Below, in pieces: positions 46,580-57,251 of a stretch of DNA of 60,000 nt. A model generated the notes under the pieces. The model searched no databases. It saw nothing but the letters and a program-made list of their open reading frames with translations, and was not told the DNA's origin. Made by a program: the position numbers and the translations under genes. The DNA is taken from the NCBI GenBank assembly GCA_037447655.1, contig JBBHKE010003435.1:76616-136615 (forward strand), written 5' to 3'. Position 1 is the first letter of the stretch, and each line of letters starts with the position of its first letter. The stretch is from Zygnema cylindricum (taxonomy: Eukaryota > Streptophyta > Zygnematophyceae > Zygnematales > Zygnemataceae).

Positions 46580-47516
46580 TGTTAGATCATTGTTGAATCG
46601 CGCGAAGTGACGCTTCGCGTGTACTTATTGAAATGGAGATGTTTCGTGCGAGTACTTCGCACGATTGGATTTGTGACGGTTTGATTCGGACGTCACTTAT
46701 ATATTGGTTTGGCGGCGAAACGTACGACCTCGTTTCGCGCCTACATGTACTTTTGGAGTTTGGTACATTTGGAGTAAATGTTGTTTGGCGCCGAAACGTA
46801 CGACTTCGTTTCGTGTCAATATTTGATGAGTCAGCGAACGTTTCGTTTCGCGTGACTTTTTTCGTTTCGCGTGACTTTTGTTTTGCGTGCGCAGGTGTTT
46901 GATTTTGCGTGCATGTGTGTTTGTGAAGCGACACGTATAAAGCCAACTTTTGGAGTTAGTCGTTTCGAAGGAAGAAGCGCGTGCGCCTTCCTTCGTGGAA
47001 CTTTCATTGCAGTGTGCGGCAGTTAGATAAGGACAGACTTTGTCGCTACGCTAAGTCTTGCTTGTCTTACCTTGTTGTCTCTTAATGTAGAGTTGCAAGT
47101 ATACATGTTGCATAATTCAGCTGCAGAGTTATCCTTGTATTAGCTTTGGATCAATTGAGGAGAAAAGATGTAGATCCTTTGTGATCGATTAAGAGAGAGG
47201 GGAAGATCCTTTGTGATCAATTAAGAGGTGTTAAGGATCCTTCGTGATCCATTTGGAGAAAAGAGGTTTTGAGGAGTATGATCATCTTTGGTGATCTTTT
47301 AAGAGTGTAGAGTTTATCTTTGATGAGAGAAGAAGAGGAGAGAAGAGTTGATGTAAAGAGGCTTCGGCAAGAAACACTTATAATTCTTTTTGGCTGATTA
47401 TCCTTTTGTCTTTTATGAGCTTCCGCTGTGTGATGTTTTATGTTTCTTTTTGAGCATTTTTTTTGAGTGAGTTATTTATTTTTGTTAAGTGAAACTATTT
47501 ATTTTAAGATCCAACA
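46580..47516 (+). mobile_element. solo LTR, 937 bp, target duplication ATAGG
   Basis: It begins TGTTAGATC and ends GATCCAACA (inverted ends with one mismatch, TG...CA) and is flanked by ATAGG on both sides (46575-46579 and 47517-47521). A TATAAAG box lies at about 46936, followed by several gatcctttgtgatc direct repeats (47170-47260). No internal coding region is present, so this is probably a recombination-derived solo LTR inserted in the purine tract. Its family differs from elements A and B. Confidence 0.85.
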
Positions 47517-47660
47517 ATAGGGATAGGGGGAGGGAGAGAGATAGGGATAGGGGGAGGGAGAGAGATGAGATAGGGGGAGTGAGAGAGATAGGGATAGGGG
47601 GAGGGAGAGAGATAGGGATAGGGGGAGGGAGAGAGATAGGGATAGGGGGAGGGAGCGGGA
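47517..47660. repeat. 24-bp tandem repeat (gggatagggggagggagaga..), about six copies
   Basis: Near-identical units continue the purine tract that the solo LTR interrupts; a GA-rich tail runs to about 47750. Confidence 0.9.
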
Positions 47661-47801
47661 GCGGGAGGGAGAGAGAGAGGGAAAGGGAGAGACTCCTGGG
47701 TTGGGGGAGAGTCCTGGGAAGGGGGAGGTGAAGGGGGAGGAGGGAGAACAGGGTAATGAACGTACTGATTTATTGTATGCATGGTACACAAAAGTACAAG
47801 A

Positions 47802-48510
47802 TGTCGAAGGTCATGGGCATTAAACTCGGCTGTGATCCACTCCCACTAGGAGTAACACTTGCACCAGCAGGAGCAGATGGAGCACTAGGGCTAATAGGAG
47901 CACTTGCAATAGGAGCTGAGCCATTATCAGACATGTTAGCGGAAGCAAACCCAAAGAGAAATGCCTAGAAGACTAGATTTATAGTTGCGATATGTAACTC
48001 CAAACGAAAGAGGTATTTCATCCAAACAAACATGTACTTCAAGCAAATTAGAGACAATAGAGCATAAAACACCTTAAACTGCACTCAGTGCTCTCATTTC
48101 CTTAATTCTTGTGTAGAATGTACATTCTGTATTGAATTGATCAATCCTAATTGAACTAAATACTCAAAAGATCTAGAAAACATCTAAAAGATCTAAAAAA
48201 CATCTAAAAGATCTAGAAAACATCAAAAACGTATGTACATGGTTCACCAGACACCCTACTGACAAAAATCTAAGTGTTTGGACCAGAATTGTCCACTAAC
48301 AATATCTATACCCTAAAAATCCGGGTGATTCTTTTCACGTCTACATTCATTGGCGGCCCTGCACACTAATTTACTAAAAGATATCAATTCGTGTAGATAC
48401 TACAAAAAAATCTACACTAAATTTGGTCAATATTGAACAGTTGGTATTCTAAAAATATTCTAAGTCCTAGACTCAAATTTCTAAGACTTACTAAAGTTTA
48501 CTTTTCAATA
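47802..48510 (-). repeat. 3' LTR of Copia element A
   Basis: The 709-bp copy of the LTR matches 57118-57857 apart from scattered substitutions. It lacks two short tandem duplications (about 17 and 13 bp, near 57590-57630) present in the 5' LTR. In element orientation it starts TATTGAAAAG and ends TTCGACA. Confidence 0.9.
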
Positions 48511-48537
48511 CTCCCCTTAAGCTTTAGAAGACTTACT

Positions 48538-49233
48538 CACTTAGACCACATGCTTTTCTACAATACTCCAAATTAGGAGGTGGAAGGGCTTTTGTCAACA
48601 TATCCGCAACCATTTTCTCATCAGGCAAATAACAAAGTTTTACCACTTTTGCAAATACTTTCTTAGTACCAAATGTAGCCGAATGTCCATATGTTTACTC
48701 TTAAAATGGTGACTTAGGTTTGTAGCCACCGAAATGGCTGCCTGATTGTCGCACCACATTATTTGTGTCCCGTGTTGCGTAAAACCCAATTCTTGGAGAA
48801 ATGCCTTAATCCATAGCAACTCTTTCAAGGCTGCGCTCGCAGCCATGTATTCGGCTTCCATAGTAGATTGAGCCGTGACCTTTTGAAGTTTACTACTCCA
48901 ACTACAAGTACCACTTCCAATCTGAATGACATACCCAGTTGTAGACTTCCTACTAGGCACATCACCATAGCTAGCATCACTCCAAGTATTAATGCTAACC
49001 TTGTCCCCTCCCAAAGTAAGCCAAAGATTTCTAGTCCCAACAAGATACCTTAACACCCTTTTTGCAGCCTCCCAGTCTCTCTTTCGTGGATTTTGCAGAC
49101 TTCTGCTCAATACACCAACAGCTGCAGCTATATCGGGCCTAGTACAATTCATGAAGTAAATTAGACTTCCTACTACTTGTCTGTAGGGTACTTGGGACAT
49201 AATTTTTTGAAATTCTATGGGCTCATTGCCCAC
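48538..49233 (-). pseudogene. RNase H end of Copia A polyprotein, cut off by element B
   Basis: The frame reads YRQVVGSLIYFMNCTRPDI, WSDASYGDVPSRKSTTGY, STMEAEYMAASAALKELLW and CDNQAAISVA, the usual Copia RT-RNase H linker and RNase H with its D, E and D residues. Near 48655 the frame shifts; the closing motif MVADMLTKALPPP continues in another frame to about 48538. The 5' portion lies beyond the 4.5-kb insertion. Confidence 0.9.
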
Positions 49234-50447
49234 AGAATCGCAGATCCAAAAGAAGCTAATCTAGATAGTGCCGACTCCAAGTTGATATAAACCCGAATGA
49301 ATGATCCCTTGATAATCAAAACCCCAATACAACTTCACCCCTGTGAAGATAAGACCTTGTGTGTGCTCAGTTCCACCACAGAATGCAAAGCTTGAATATG
49401 TGTTTTGGACAGTATTCCCCACTTTGACTTTCCCACTGAATAAGTGCCACCCTGACACGCAAAAACCTTTGACCGACTACACCCCTATGTAGCCTAGACT
49501 CCCTTGAGTTCGCAGCAAAAAGAATCACTGAATTTGCTCACCCGAACAGTAAGTTATGGCTGGTCAAAGATGACCTTTATAGTTACAAGCGCTCTTAGAG
49601 AGAGGTACCGAAATATCACTAAGTCTTAGTCTGCCTACTCATGACTACCTACTACTAAACCCTAGTCCAACAGGAACACTATATAGTACAAGAAGGTACA
49701 ATGGGCGATGTACTTATTCTACGACCATTGTACGACAAGGTCTACGAGGTGACACATGTCAAATCGGAAGCCATGGTTCCTCCTCCCATCTTCTCCGGTA
49801 TCAAATAATGTGGCGCCACGTGGCACCGCGTGACGCTATCTCCGTATGCCGCCAAAATCTCACTTCAAGTGGCGGCTATAATGACGACCGTTTGATCAAA
49901 ACATATTTTACATGGTTCAGATTCGCGTACATGCAGGAATTGCTCCTTTTGGTTAGTCTGCTGTTTATTAGCTGTTGCGTTAATGTTTAAGTACTTATGA
50001 AACCCATCACGTGTATATTTTCGATAACGCCTTATTGGTTAAGGCTTACCTCTACAAATATAACCATAGACCAGGGTTCAAATCTGGTCAAGAGCAGTTT
50101 TTGGTTATTTGTTAGTTTGTTAGAACTCTCTACTTCTACACTTATAAATACCTAATGTACCCCATACATGCCATCGTTTACTCTAAGCTATTGGCTAAAT
50201 CTAACTTCTAATATAGTGTGTAGGTACCACGATCAAATCTTGAACTCGGCACAATCATTTTGGTACAAACGACGAATTAGTCTATCCTCTTTAGACGGCC
50301 ATGGCTCTAGCTCTCTCTCTGGTCTTCAGTGACTGCAACAAGTATGGGGACCGGAGAGATTTGAGCAAGAAGCAAGCTGCCTTTGTTGACTTACTCTATT
50401 TATTTATTTTTTGCAATACAGACCTAGAAAATACATACATTTCAACA
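49208..50447 (-). repeat. 3' LTR of element B
   Basis: 1240 bp, with ends TGTTGAAATG and GAATTTCA in element orientation. It aligns along its full length with 52448-53684, with scattered differences. At 50021-50090 (plus strand) it carries a tRNA-like A box/B box arrangement followed by TTTTT. Confidence 0.9.
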
Positions 50448-50476
50448 CTCCCCTTATTTTCTAGTCTACTTTCTTT

Positions 50477-51214
50477 TCAACTCCCACTAAAAATATATAT
50501 ATAATATTTTTTTTTTCTTCTTTTCTTTTTCCTCTTTCTTTTCTCCTCATAAAACTTTAAGTGAACACTCTCGTATTTTAAAAGGTCCATTAGATGAGCT
50601 GAAATAAACATTCCATCTTGCTGATCACATATTTTATTAAACATACAATTTTCCATAAATCCAAGCAAAGATTTTATCCCACTCATCTCTTTTCCATCCA
50701 CACAGAATCCAATTTCCCTCTTGCAATTCAAAAAACCAGTCCCATCCCCAATTTGCAACACACACCGAGATGGTAACCCTTTTACAGGCGCACCTTCATA
50801 GATGGCATCACTCCCATTGGTGATGTCGAGTCCATTACCCCCCAACTTTTTTAAAAAAACAAGTATCCCTGCTAAGTTCCTCATAAGATCTACGTCTTCC
50901 GTACTCATATTTTTATCCTTGATACTCATCCCATTTTTTGAACTTTCCTCACTCTCTCCCATGGAAATCTTTCCGCTATCATTTTCTATTTTTATTCCCA
51001 ATAAATATTTCTCCTCCCCTAAACCTTTCATTAAATATTCCTCTTCTCCCCTATCTTTTAAAACCCCCTCTAGGTTTACTTCTCCCCTTTCCTCGGAATT
51101 CGTTGAAGTCTCCCTTTGCGACCAGTTTTCTGTTTCCAAAATATCTATAAAATTATCCTCATTACTTTTACTTTTCCCTTTTTCAATTATAGATTCTAGA
51201 TTTGACTTTCTCAT
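50477..51214 (-). CDS. element B ORF2: RT-tail/RNase H-derived protein, 245 aa
   Basis: The frame starts at an ATG directly after the gag stop (TAA-ATG), in the same frame. An acidic/basic low-complexity start leads into LGEEKYLLGIKIE, matching the Copia RT end LGEAKYILGIQVE of element A. NGSDAIYEG..PSRCVLQIGDG and CDQQDGMFISAHL then align with WSDASYG..SRKSTTGYVIQIGSG and CDNQAAISVATNL of RNase H. Two acidic RNase H positions (GSD and CDQQ) are kept; the MEAEY glutamate is not obvious. The tail is Lys/Arg-rich. This is a compressed, strongly diverged relic that has stayed open. It could be translated by stop readthrough or reinitiation; that is inference. Confidence 0.6.
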   Translation of the reverse strand: MRKSNLESIIEKGKSKSNEDNFIDILETENWSQRETSTNSEERGEVNLEGVLKDRGEEEYLMKGLGEEKYLLGIKIENDSGKISMGESEESSKNGMSIKDKNMSTEDVDLMRNLAGILVFLKKLGGNGLDITNGSDAIYEGAPVKGLPSRCVLQIGDGTGFLNCKREIGFCVDGKEMSGIKSLLGFMENCMFNKICDQQDGMFISAHLMDLLKYESVHLKFYEEKRKRKKKRRKKKYYIYIFSGS

Positions 51215-52444
51215 TTATAAGTCATACTTTTTACACTCCTTGACATCCTCATCATTTCTAACTCCCTCAAGTACCTCCCTTCCCTTTACTTCCCTTATAC
51301 CTCCAAAAGCACACTGTTGCTTTCGTGGAATTTTTGTGTACTTTTCTCTCTTCTCCATTCTACCGATGTGGAGAAGCTCTAAGATTTCTTTATCCTCTTT
51401 TTGCTCTTCCCTTTCTTCCTCCTCATTCACATTCCAACTTCTAAGTTCTTCCAAACAAGGACACTCCTCCATATAGTGACCCGGTTCTCTACAAAAGAAG
51501 CAAACACCCTTTTTCAAAGCTCCCTTTTCTTTTCCTCTCCCTCTCTTTCCACCAAAGTTCCGATAAGGTTTACCTTCGTCTTTCTTCCTCTCATCACGCT
51601 TCCGCTCGTCACCGCCGTTCCTCTCATCACGCTTCCGCCAATCACCACCAGCTGTAAATGCATTCACCCTGTCACTTCCCCTACGAAGCTCCAAAGTGCT
51701 TTCCCTCACAAGAATTATCCCCATGGTAAAGCTCCAAGTCCATGAGGAGCCATCCATTGCCTGCATACGATAAATGATGTTTTCGTACTCATTTGGGAGT
51801 TTCATGAGTAGTGTATTGATCTTTCTCTCCTCAAATTCTACATACCCCGCACTAGCAAGCTCAACATATAACGCAGCTATATCATTGCAAAACTCTATCA
51901 TGTTACCGCCTTTATAAACATAGGCCTCTATTTCTTGTTTTACTAACTGGTGCCTCTGAATAGTCACACTCTTATAAATTTGCCTTAGTGTTTCCCATAT
52001 TTCCGAAGACTTGGTAAGACTTAAAAGAGTGATAGCTATGGACTTAGACACATATCTAAGTATAAGATGTTTTGCTATAGTGTTTTTATACTCCCAAATT
52101 TTACTATCATTTTCTTGAGTTATACTTATAACCCCTCTAAGTGAAGATGTGGCGGAGAGCATAGCTCCCCTCACCATAAGTGTCCCTTTATCCTTCTCCC
52201 CTTTTCCCCCTTCCATCACAATATTTTTCCCTTCACCTTTCGTTGCATTTGAACTCCGGTTGATATTCTGGACAGCCTCAGATGGTTCTCCACAGTAAGC
52301 TCCTCCAAAGCCAGGTGGCGGACATCTCACTTGTCCCAAAACAATTCCCCATAAGTGCTTCTCGAAAAGCAATCCCTCCATAATAAACTCCCAATAAGTG
52401 AAGTCTGTTCCATCGAACATAGGCACCCTAGATGGTGGGCCCAT
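51215..52444 (-). CDS. Gag of element B, 409 aa
   Basis: It begins MGPPSRVPMFDGTDFTYWE, homologous to MGPPPKLPIFDGTDYLYWE of element A Gag. It continues through a UBN2-type Gag region (ALYVELASAGYVEF, INTLLMKLPNEYENI) to a zinc knuckle CFFCREPGHYMEEC (CX2CX4HX4C) and a charged tail. The start ATG lies inside the primer-binding site. A TAA two codons upstream, created by the last LTR bases, prevents the LTR-encoded extension possible in element A. An insertion after GQV (about residues 38-80) is absent from A. Confidence 0.8.
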   Translation of the reverse strand: MGPPSRVPMFDGTDFTYWEFIMEGLLFEKHLWGIVLGQVRCPPPGFGGAYCGEPSEAVQNINRSSNATKGEGKNIVMEGGKGEKDKGTLMVRGAMLSATSSLRGVISITQENDSKIWEYKNTIAKHLILRYVSKSIAITLLSLTKSSEIWETLRQIYKSVTIQRHQLVKQEIEAYVYKGGNMIEFCNDIAALYVELASAGYVEFEERKINTLLMKLPNEYENIIYRMQAMDGSSWTWSFTMGIILVRESTLELRRGSDRVNAFTAGGDWRKRDERNGGDERKRDERKKDEGKPYRNFGGKRGRGKEKGALKKGVCFFCREPGHYMEECPCLEELRSWNVNEEEEREEQKEDKEILELLHIGRMEKREKYTKIPRKQQCAFGGIREVKGREVLEGVRNDEDVKECKKYDL

Positions 52445-52447
52445 AAC
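52433..52447 (-). other. primer-binding site of element B (initiator tRNA-Met anticodon half)
   Basis: GTTATGGGCCCACCA directly follows the 5' LTR and is complementary to 15 nt spanning the anticodon loop (CAU) and anticodon stem of plant initiator tRNA-Met, not to a tRNA 3' end. It overlaps the gag start codon. Confidence 0.75.
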
Positions 52448-53684
52448 TTAAATTCTATGGGCTCCATTGCCCACAGAATTCGCAGATCCAAAAGAAGCTA
52501 ATCTAGATAGTGCCGACTCCAAGTTGATATAAACCCAAATGAATGATCCCTTGACAATCAAAACCCCAATACACCTTCACCCCAGTGAAGAGAAGACCTT
52601 TTTTGTGCTCAGTTCCACCACATAATGCAAAGCTTGAATATGTGTTTTGGACAATACTCCCCACTTTGACTTTCCCACTAAATAAGTGCCATCGTGGCAC
52701 GCAAAGACTTTGACCGACTACACCCCTGTGTAGCTTAGACACCCCTGAGTCCGCAGCAAAAAGAATCACTGAATTTGCTCACCCGAGCATTAATTTATGG
52801 CTGGTCAAAAATGACCTTTATAGTTACAAGCTCTCTTAGAGAGAGGTACCTAAATATCACTAAGTCTTGGTCTGCCTACTTACGACTACCTACTACTAAA
52901 CCCTAGTCCAATTGGAACACTATATAGTACAAGAAGGTACAATGGGCGATGTACTTATTGTACGACCATTGTACGACAAGGTCTATAAGGTGACACCTGT
53001 CAAATCGGAAGCCATGGTTCCTCCTTCCATCTTCTCCAGTATCAAATAATGTGGCGCCACGTGGCACCACGTGACGCTATCTCCGTATGCCGCCAAAAGC
53101 TCACTTCGCGTGGCGAATATAATACCGGCCGTCCGATCAAAACATATTTTACACGGTTCAGATTCGCGTACATGTAGGAATTGCTCCTTTTGGTTAGTCT
53201 GCTGTCAATTAGCTGTTGCGTTAAAGTTTATGTATTTATAAAACCCGTCACGAGTATTGTTTCGATAACGCCTTATTGGTTAAGGCTTACCTGTACAAAT
53301 ATAACCATAGACCTTGGTTCAAACCTGGTCAAGAGCAGTTTTTGGTTATTTGTTAGTTTGTTAGAACTATCTACTTCTACACTTATAAATACCTATTGTA
53401 CCCCACACATGCCATCGTTTACTCTAAGCTATTGGCTAAAGCTAACGTCTACTATAGTGTGTAGGTACCAGGATCAAATCCTGAACTCGGCATTATCATT
53501 TTGGTACAAACGACGAATTAGCCTATCCTTTTTAGACGGCCATGGCTCTAGCTCTCTCTCTGGTCTTCAGTGACTGCAACAAGTATGAGGACCAAAGAGA
53601 TTTGAGCAAGAAGCAGGCTGCCTTTGTTGACTTACTCTATTTATTTTTTGCAATACAGACCTAGAAAATACATACATTTCAACA
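52448..53684 (-). repeat. 5' LTR of element B
   Basis: 1237 bp, TG start intact. The terminal CA reads AA here (GAATTTAA), while the 3' LTR keeps CA. The tRNA-like A/B-box segment is at 53262-53331. Confidence 0.9.
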
Positions 53685-53717
53685 TTTTTTGCTCTTCTGC
53701 ACTGAGTTCCTCATCTA

Positions 53718-56700
53718 TTATGACTCCAAACTCATGCTCCATCCTTCAAGTTTTTGCTTATACTCCATAGGAGTTGCACAACCTTTGGCATCAGCCAAGC
53801 CAAATTTTTCCAACATGTTTCCTATCGCTTCTTTTTGAGTTAGTCTAATTATTTTCTTTTCTCTATCTCTTTCAACTTGTATTCCAAGGATATATTTTGC
53901 CTCACCCAAATCTTTCATTTCAAATTTTGAATTAAGAGCCTGTTTTACCCTAGCAATTCCCTCTTTGTTCCTACTAATTAGCAGCAAATCATCAACATAC
54001 ACGGCAATGAATATCACCTCATCAGGATTATCACCACACATCACATATACTGAATGATCTGAGCTAATTCTAGTAAACCCTAATCCTGTCAAGAACTCAT
54101 CTAATTTTCGGTTCCACTGCCTAGGGGCCTGTTTTAGGCCATACAATGATTTTAAAAGTCTGCACACAAGATTTTCTTTTCCTACTTCCTCATAACCCTC
54201 AGGCTGCTTCATATAAATGACCTCATCTAAATCACCATGCAAAAAGGCAGTTTTGACATCCATTTGGTGGATGTCAAAATCCTCTATAGCAGCTAATGTA
54301 AGTAAGATGCGGACAGATGGAAACCTTACAACTGGTGAAAATGTTTCTTCATAATCTATCCCCTCCTTTTGATTATATCCCTTAGCAACCAAGCGAGCCT
54401 TATACCTGTCTATGGTATTATCTGGGTTCAATTTTAACTTAAACACCCATTTACTTCCAATAGCCTTTCTTCCTGGAGGAAGTTCCACCAGATCCCAAGT
54501 TTGGGCCTCCATGATGGACTTCATTTCCTCATTGACGGCTTCCACCCAATGTTCCCTTTCATTACTCGAAAAAGCTTCTTTCAATGTTAAAGGCTCTTCT
54601 ATGTGTGCAGAATGAGCAAAGGCTGCATTTTCTCCCCTGAGTCGTGCACTTCGCCTCACTCCACCTGGAAATTCTGTCGCTGGTATAGATGGTTGGGTCC
54701 TCCTCCTTGATACATGTGATTCTTCTTGTGATTCAGTTTCAGCTTGAGGTAGAGGAGATTCTACAACTCTTTCGGGCATAACACTTCCTGTTTCTGGTGG
54801 AGAAGATGATTCCAAGTCATTTTGACTTAAACTAGATGCATTTTCTACATTTTTCTTGAAAAATAAAGGATTTTCCTCTAAAAAGATATAATCAACACTT
54901 TTATCTTTCTTTTCATTGCTACATTGACTAAATACATCTACTCCTCTTCCCTCATCCTTCACTATGATGTTTCTGGCTACCACAACTCTATTTCTCTTAA
55001 TGTCATATACTTTATAACCCTTGGCATGATCATCATACCCTAAAAATATACCTGGTATGCCTTTTGGCTCTAATTTCCATTTTTGTGGATCATTATCTAG
55101 CAAAAATACCTTACTTCCAAACACTTTGAAGTGACTTACATCTGGTTTGTGTCCTGTCCACATTTCATAAGGAGTTTTATCTTTTATTGCCCTTGTTTCT
55201 AGCCTATTTCTCACATAAGCTGCACAATGCATAGCCTCTGCCCAAAATTTGTAATCTATGTCCATATCAGCCATCATTGTCCTAGCACACTCTGATATGG
55301 TCCTATTCATCCTTTCTGAAACACCGTTTTGTTCCGGAGAATAAGGAACGGTTAGTTGACGTGAGATTCCATGCAATTTTAGGAATTCTGCAAACTCATT
55401 AGAAATGTACTCCCCTCCATTATCAGATCTGAATCCCGCTATCTTTCTCTCATGTAGATTCTCAACCCAAGCCTTATACTCTTTAAATTTTGAAAAAACT
55501 TCATCCTTACTTCTCAAAAAATAAACTGTAGTAAATCTACTATAGTCATCAGTAAAGGTAAGCATAAACTTAGCACCTCCCACAGATGGATACCTAGATG
55601 GCCCCCATACATCTGAATAAATTAGTTCTAGCACCCTGCTACTTCTATGATCAGTTTGCGAAGGGAAAGGCAACTTATGAATTTTTCCCATTGCACAACC
55701 ATCACATACATTTGATGCTGGTTTTTGACTAATTTTTACACCTTCCACCATTTTTTGATTTACCATCTTTTCTAATCTATCATAATTCACATGTCCTAAA
55801 CGTTTATGCCATAAATCACAATCACTGATTACACTTGAGTACATAACATCATTGTCATTATCATTTGCAAGACTCAACCGATACAAATTGTTTCCTCCAG
55901 CAAATCCTTCTGCAACTATTTTCCCATTCTTACTCACTGTTTTCTTTCCATTCTCAGATATAGTTTTAAAACCTTTCTTTTCTACCACTGACGTAGAGAA
56001 AAAGTTTCTTTTAAAAGCTGGGACATGCAACACATCTTCCAAAACCCTTTTCACAGGTTTTCCCTCTACGTTCAACATAAGTGACACCCTCCCCTTTGCT
56101 TTTGACTCAACAAAGGTATCATCACTAAAATAAATTTTGATGGGTGAAATAGATTGAATACTCTCATATAGATGGCGATTGCGGCACATGTGGGCAGATG
56201 CACCGGAGTCCATTATCCATTCGTCTTCCTCCACGCCTTCCGTTGCTTGTGCCATCGCAAAGTATTTCTTTTCGCTGTTGATAGGATAGCTGCTCACATC
56301 CTCCTCCTTTAGTTCGTTGAATAGAGAAGTTGGCCGTCCACCAGATTGAGAAGGAACCCGGCTTTCGTCCCAACCAGAGCGAAAATTTCCTGTAGCTTTC
56401 GCTCTCTTGTAGGCATTACACAATCTGAAAACATGGCCTTTTTCATCACAATAATAGCATGTCAAAGGTGTCCTTCTAGGACCACTACCTCTGCCACTGC
56501 CATTGCCAATCTTAGAGTCTGAAAACTGGTTAGCTAGTGCCTGAACAGACTTACTACTACCTCTTTGTGACATTTGGTTAGCTTCTTCACTCAAAATAAG
56601 TTGAATTGCTAATGCTATGTTCCATTGACGCTGTGGAATAGCCCTAAGCCTATCCATGGCTCCCTTATATTCATCGGGCAAAGTTCTCATCAACAACATA

Positions 56701-57251
56701 GCCTGCTGAGGTGGTGAAAAGTCCCCACCTGCACTAGTACTCTGAAGAAACAACCTTTTCATAGCATGACAATGATCTGACATACTACCTCCAGAATACT
56801 TAAATTCAAAAATCTGAGTGGCTATGTTTGTCTGGACGGTAACATCTAGCTGAACATACATAGCACGTACACTAAACCAAACTTCAGAGGCTTTCTTCAT
56901 CTCAAGATACGACATTACCAAATCCTTTGTCATTGACTGCTTCAAGACGTTGAGGCAATGGAGATTCTTCTTTCTCCAATCCGGCGCGGTCACATCCGCT
57001 GTTCCTTCCACAATGGGTGACAAGTCCCTCTCCTCGAAATATGAGCTCAACATATCTTCCCAGTATAAGTAGTCAGTTCCGTCAAAAATAGGCAATTTGG
57101 GCGGTGGGCCCATAACCTGTTGAAGGTCATGGGCATTAAGACTCGGCTGTGATCCACTCCCACTAGGAGTCACACTTGCACCAGCAGGAGCAGGTGGAAC
57201 ACTAGGGCTAATAGGAGCACTTGCAATAGGAGCTGAGCCATTATCAGACAT
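53718..57251 (-). pseudogene. Copia A Gag-protease-integrase-RT polyprotein (1177 codons open, 3' truncated)
   Basis: Gag has FDGTDYLYWE and zinc knuckle CYYCDEKGHVFRLC. Protease is WIMDSGASAHMC. The pre-integrase zinc region has LWHKRLGHV and CDGCAMGK. The integrase D-D-E is seen in IYSDVWGP, FRSDNGGEY and PEQNGVSER. RT shows WVFKLKLN, MDVKTAFLHGDL, LYGLKQAPRQW and the catalytic YVDDLLLIS. The frame ends shortly after CATPMEYKQKLE through a one-base shift about 30 bases before the stop; element B interrupts the coding sequence a few dozen bases further on. The first ATG (57251) lies inside the 5' LTR; the second candidate (57113) is within the PBS. Domain order shows Copia, not Gypsy. Confidence 0.95.
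57103..57117 (-). other. primer-binding site of element A (initiator tRNA-Met anticodon half), inside the gag frame
   Basis: GGTTATGGGCCCACC lies immediately after the 5' LTR terminus (CAACA) and is complementary to the anticodon stem-loop region of plant initiator tRNA-Met. It is translated in frame as part of Gag (QVMGPP). Confidence 0.78.

Larger units (their letters stand above)
49208..53684 (-). mobile_element. non-autonomous Copia-like element B, nested in A, TSD TTTTT
   Basis: Long terminal repeats of 1.24 kb lie at 52448-53684 (5') and 49208-50447 (3'). TTTTT flanks the element on both sides (49203-49207 and 53685-53689). A PBS lies at 52433-52447 and the polypurine tract AAGGGGAG at 50448-50455. 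The 2.0-kb interior holds only a gag frame and a second frame derived from the RT tail and RNase H; protease, integrase and the RT core are missing. It must depend on enzymes from another element, plausibly an A-like relative that shares its primer. Confidence 0.92.

Noticed and set aside
45630-46610. 261-aa and 249-aa Pro-rich frames on the minus strand
   Set aside because: Overlapping frames from the GGGGAG repeat, open in multiple phases.
47802-47930. A second gag start at the left end of Copia A, suggesting a tandem partial element
   Set aside because: The shared segment ends exactly at the PBS, the polypurine tract and CAAGA target duplications, so it is simply the 3' LTR, which carries the gag-start region within it.
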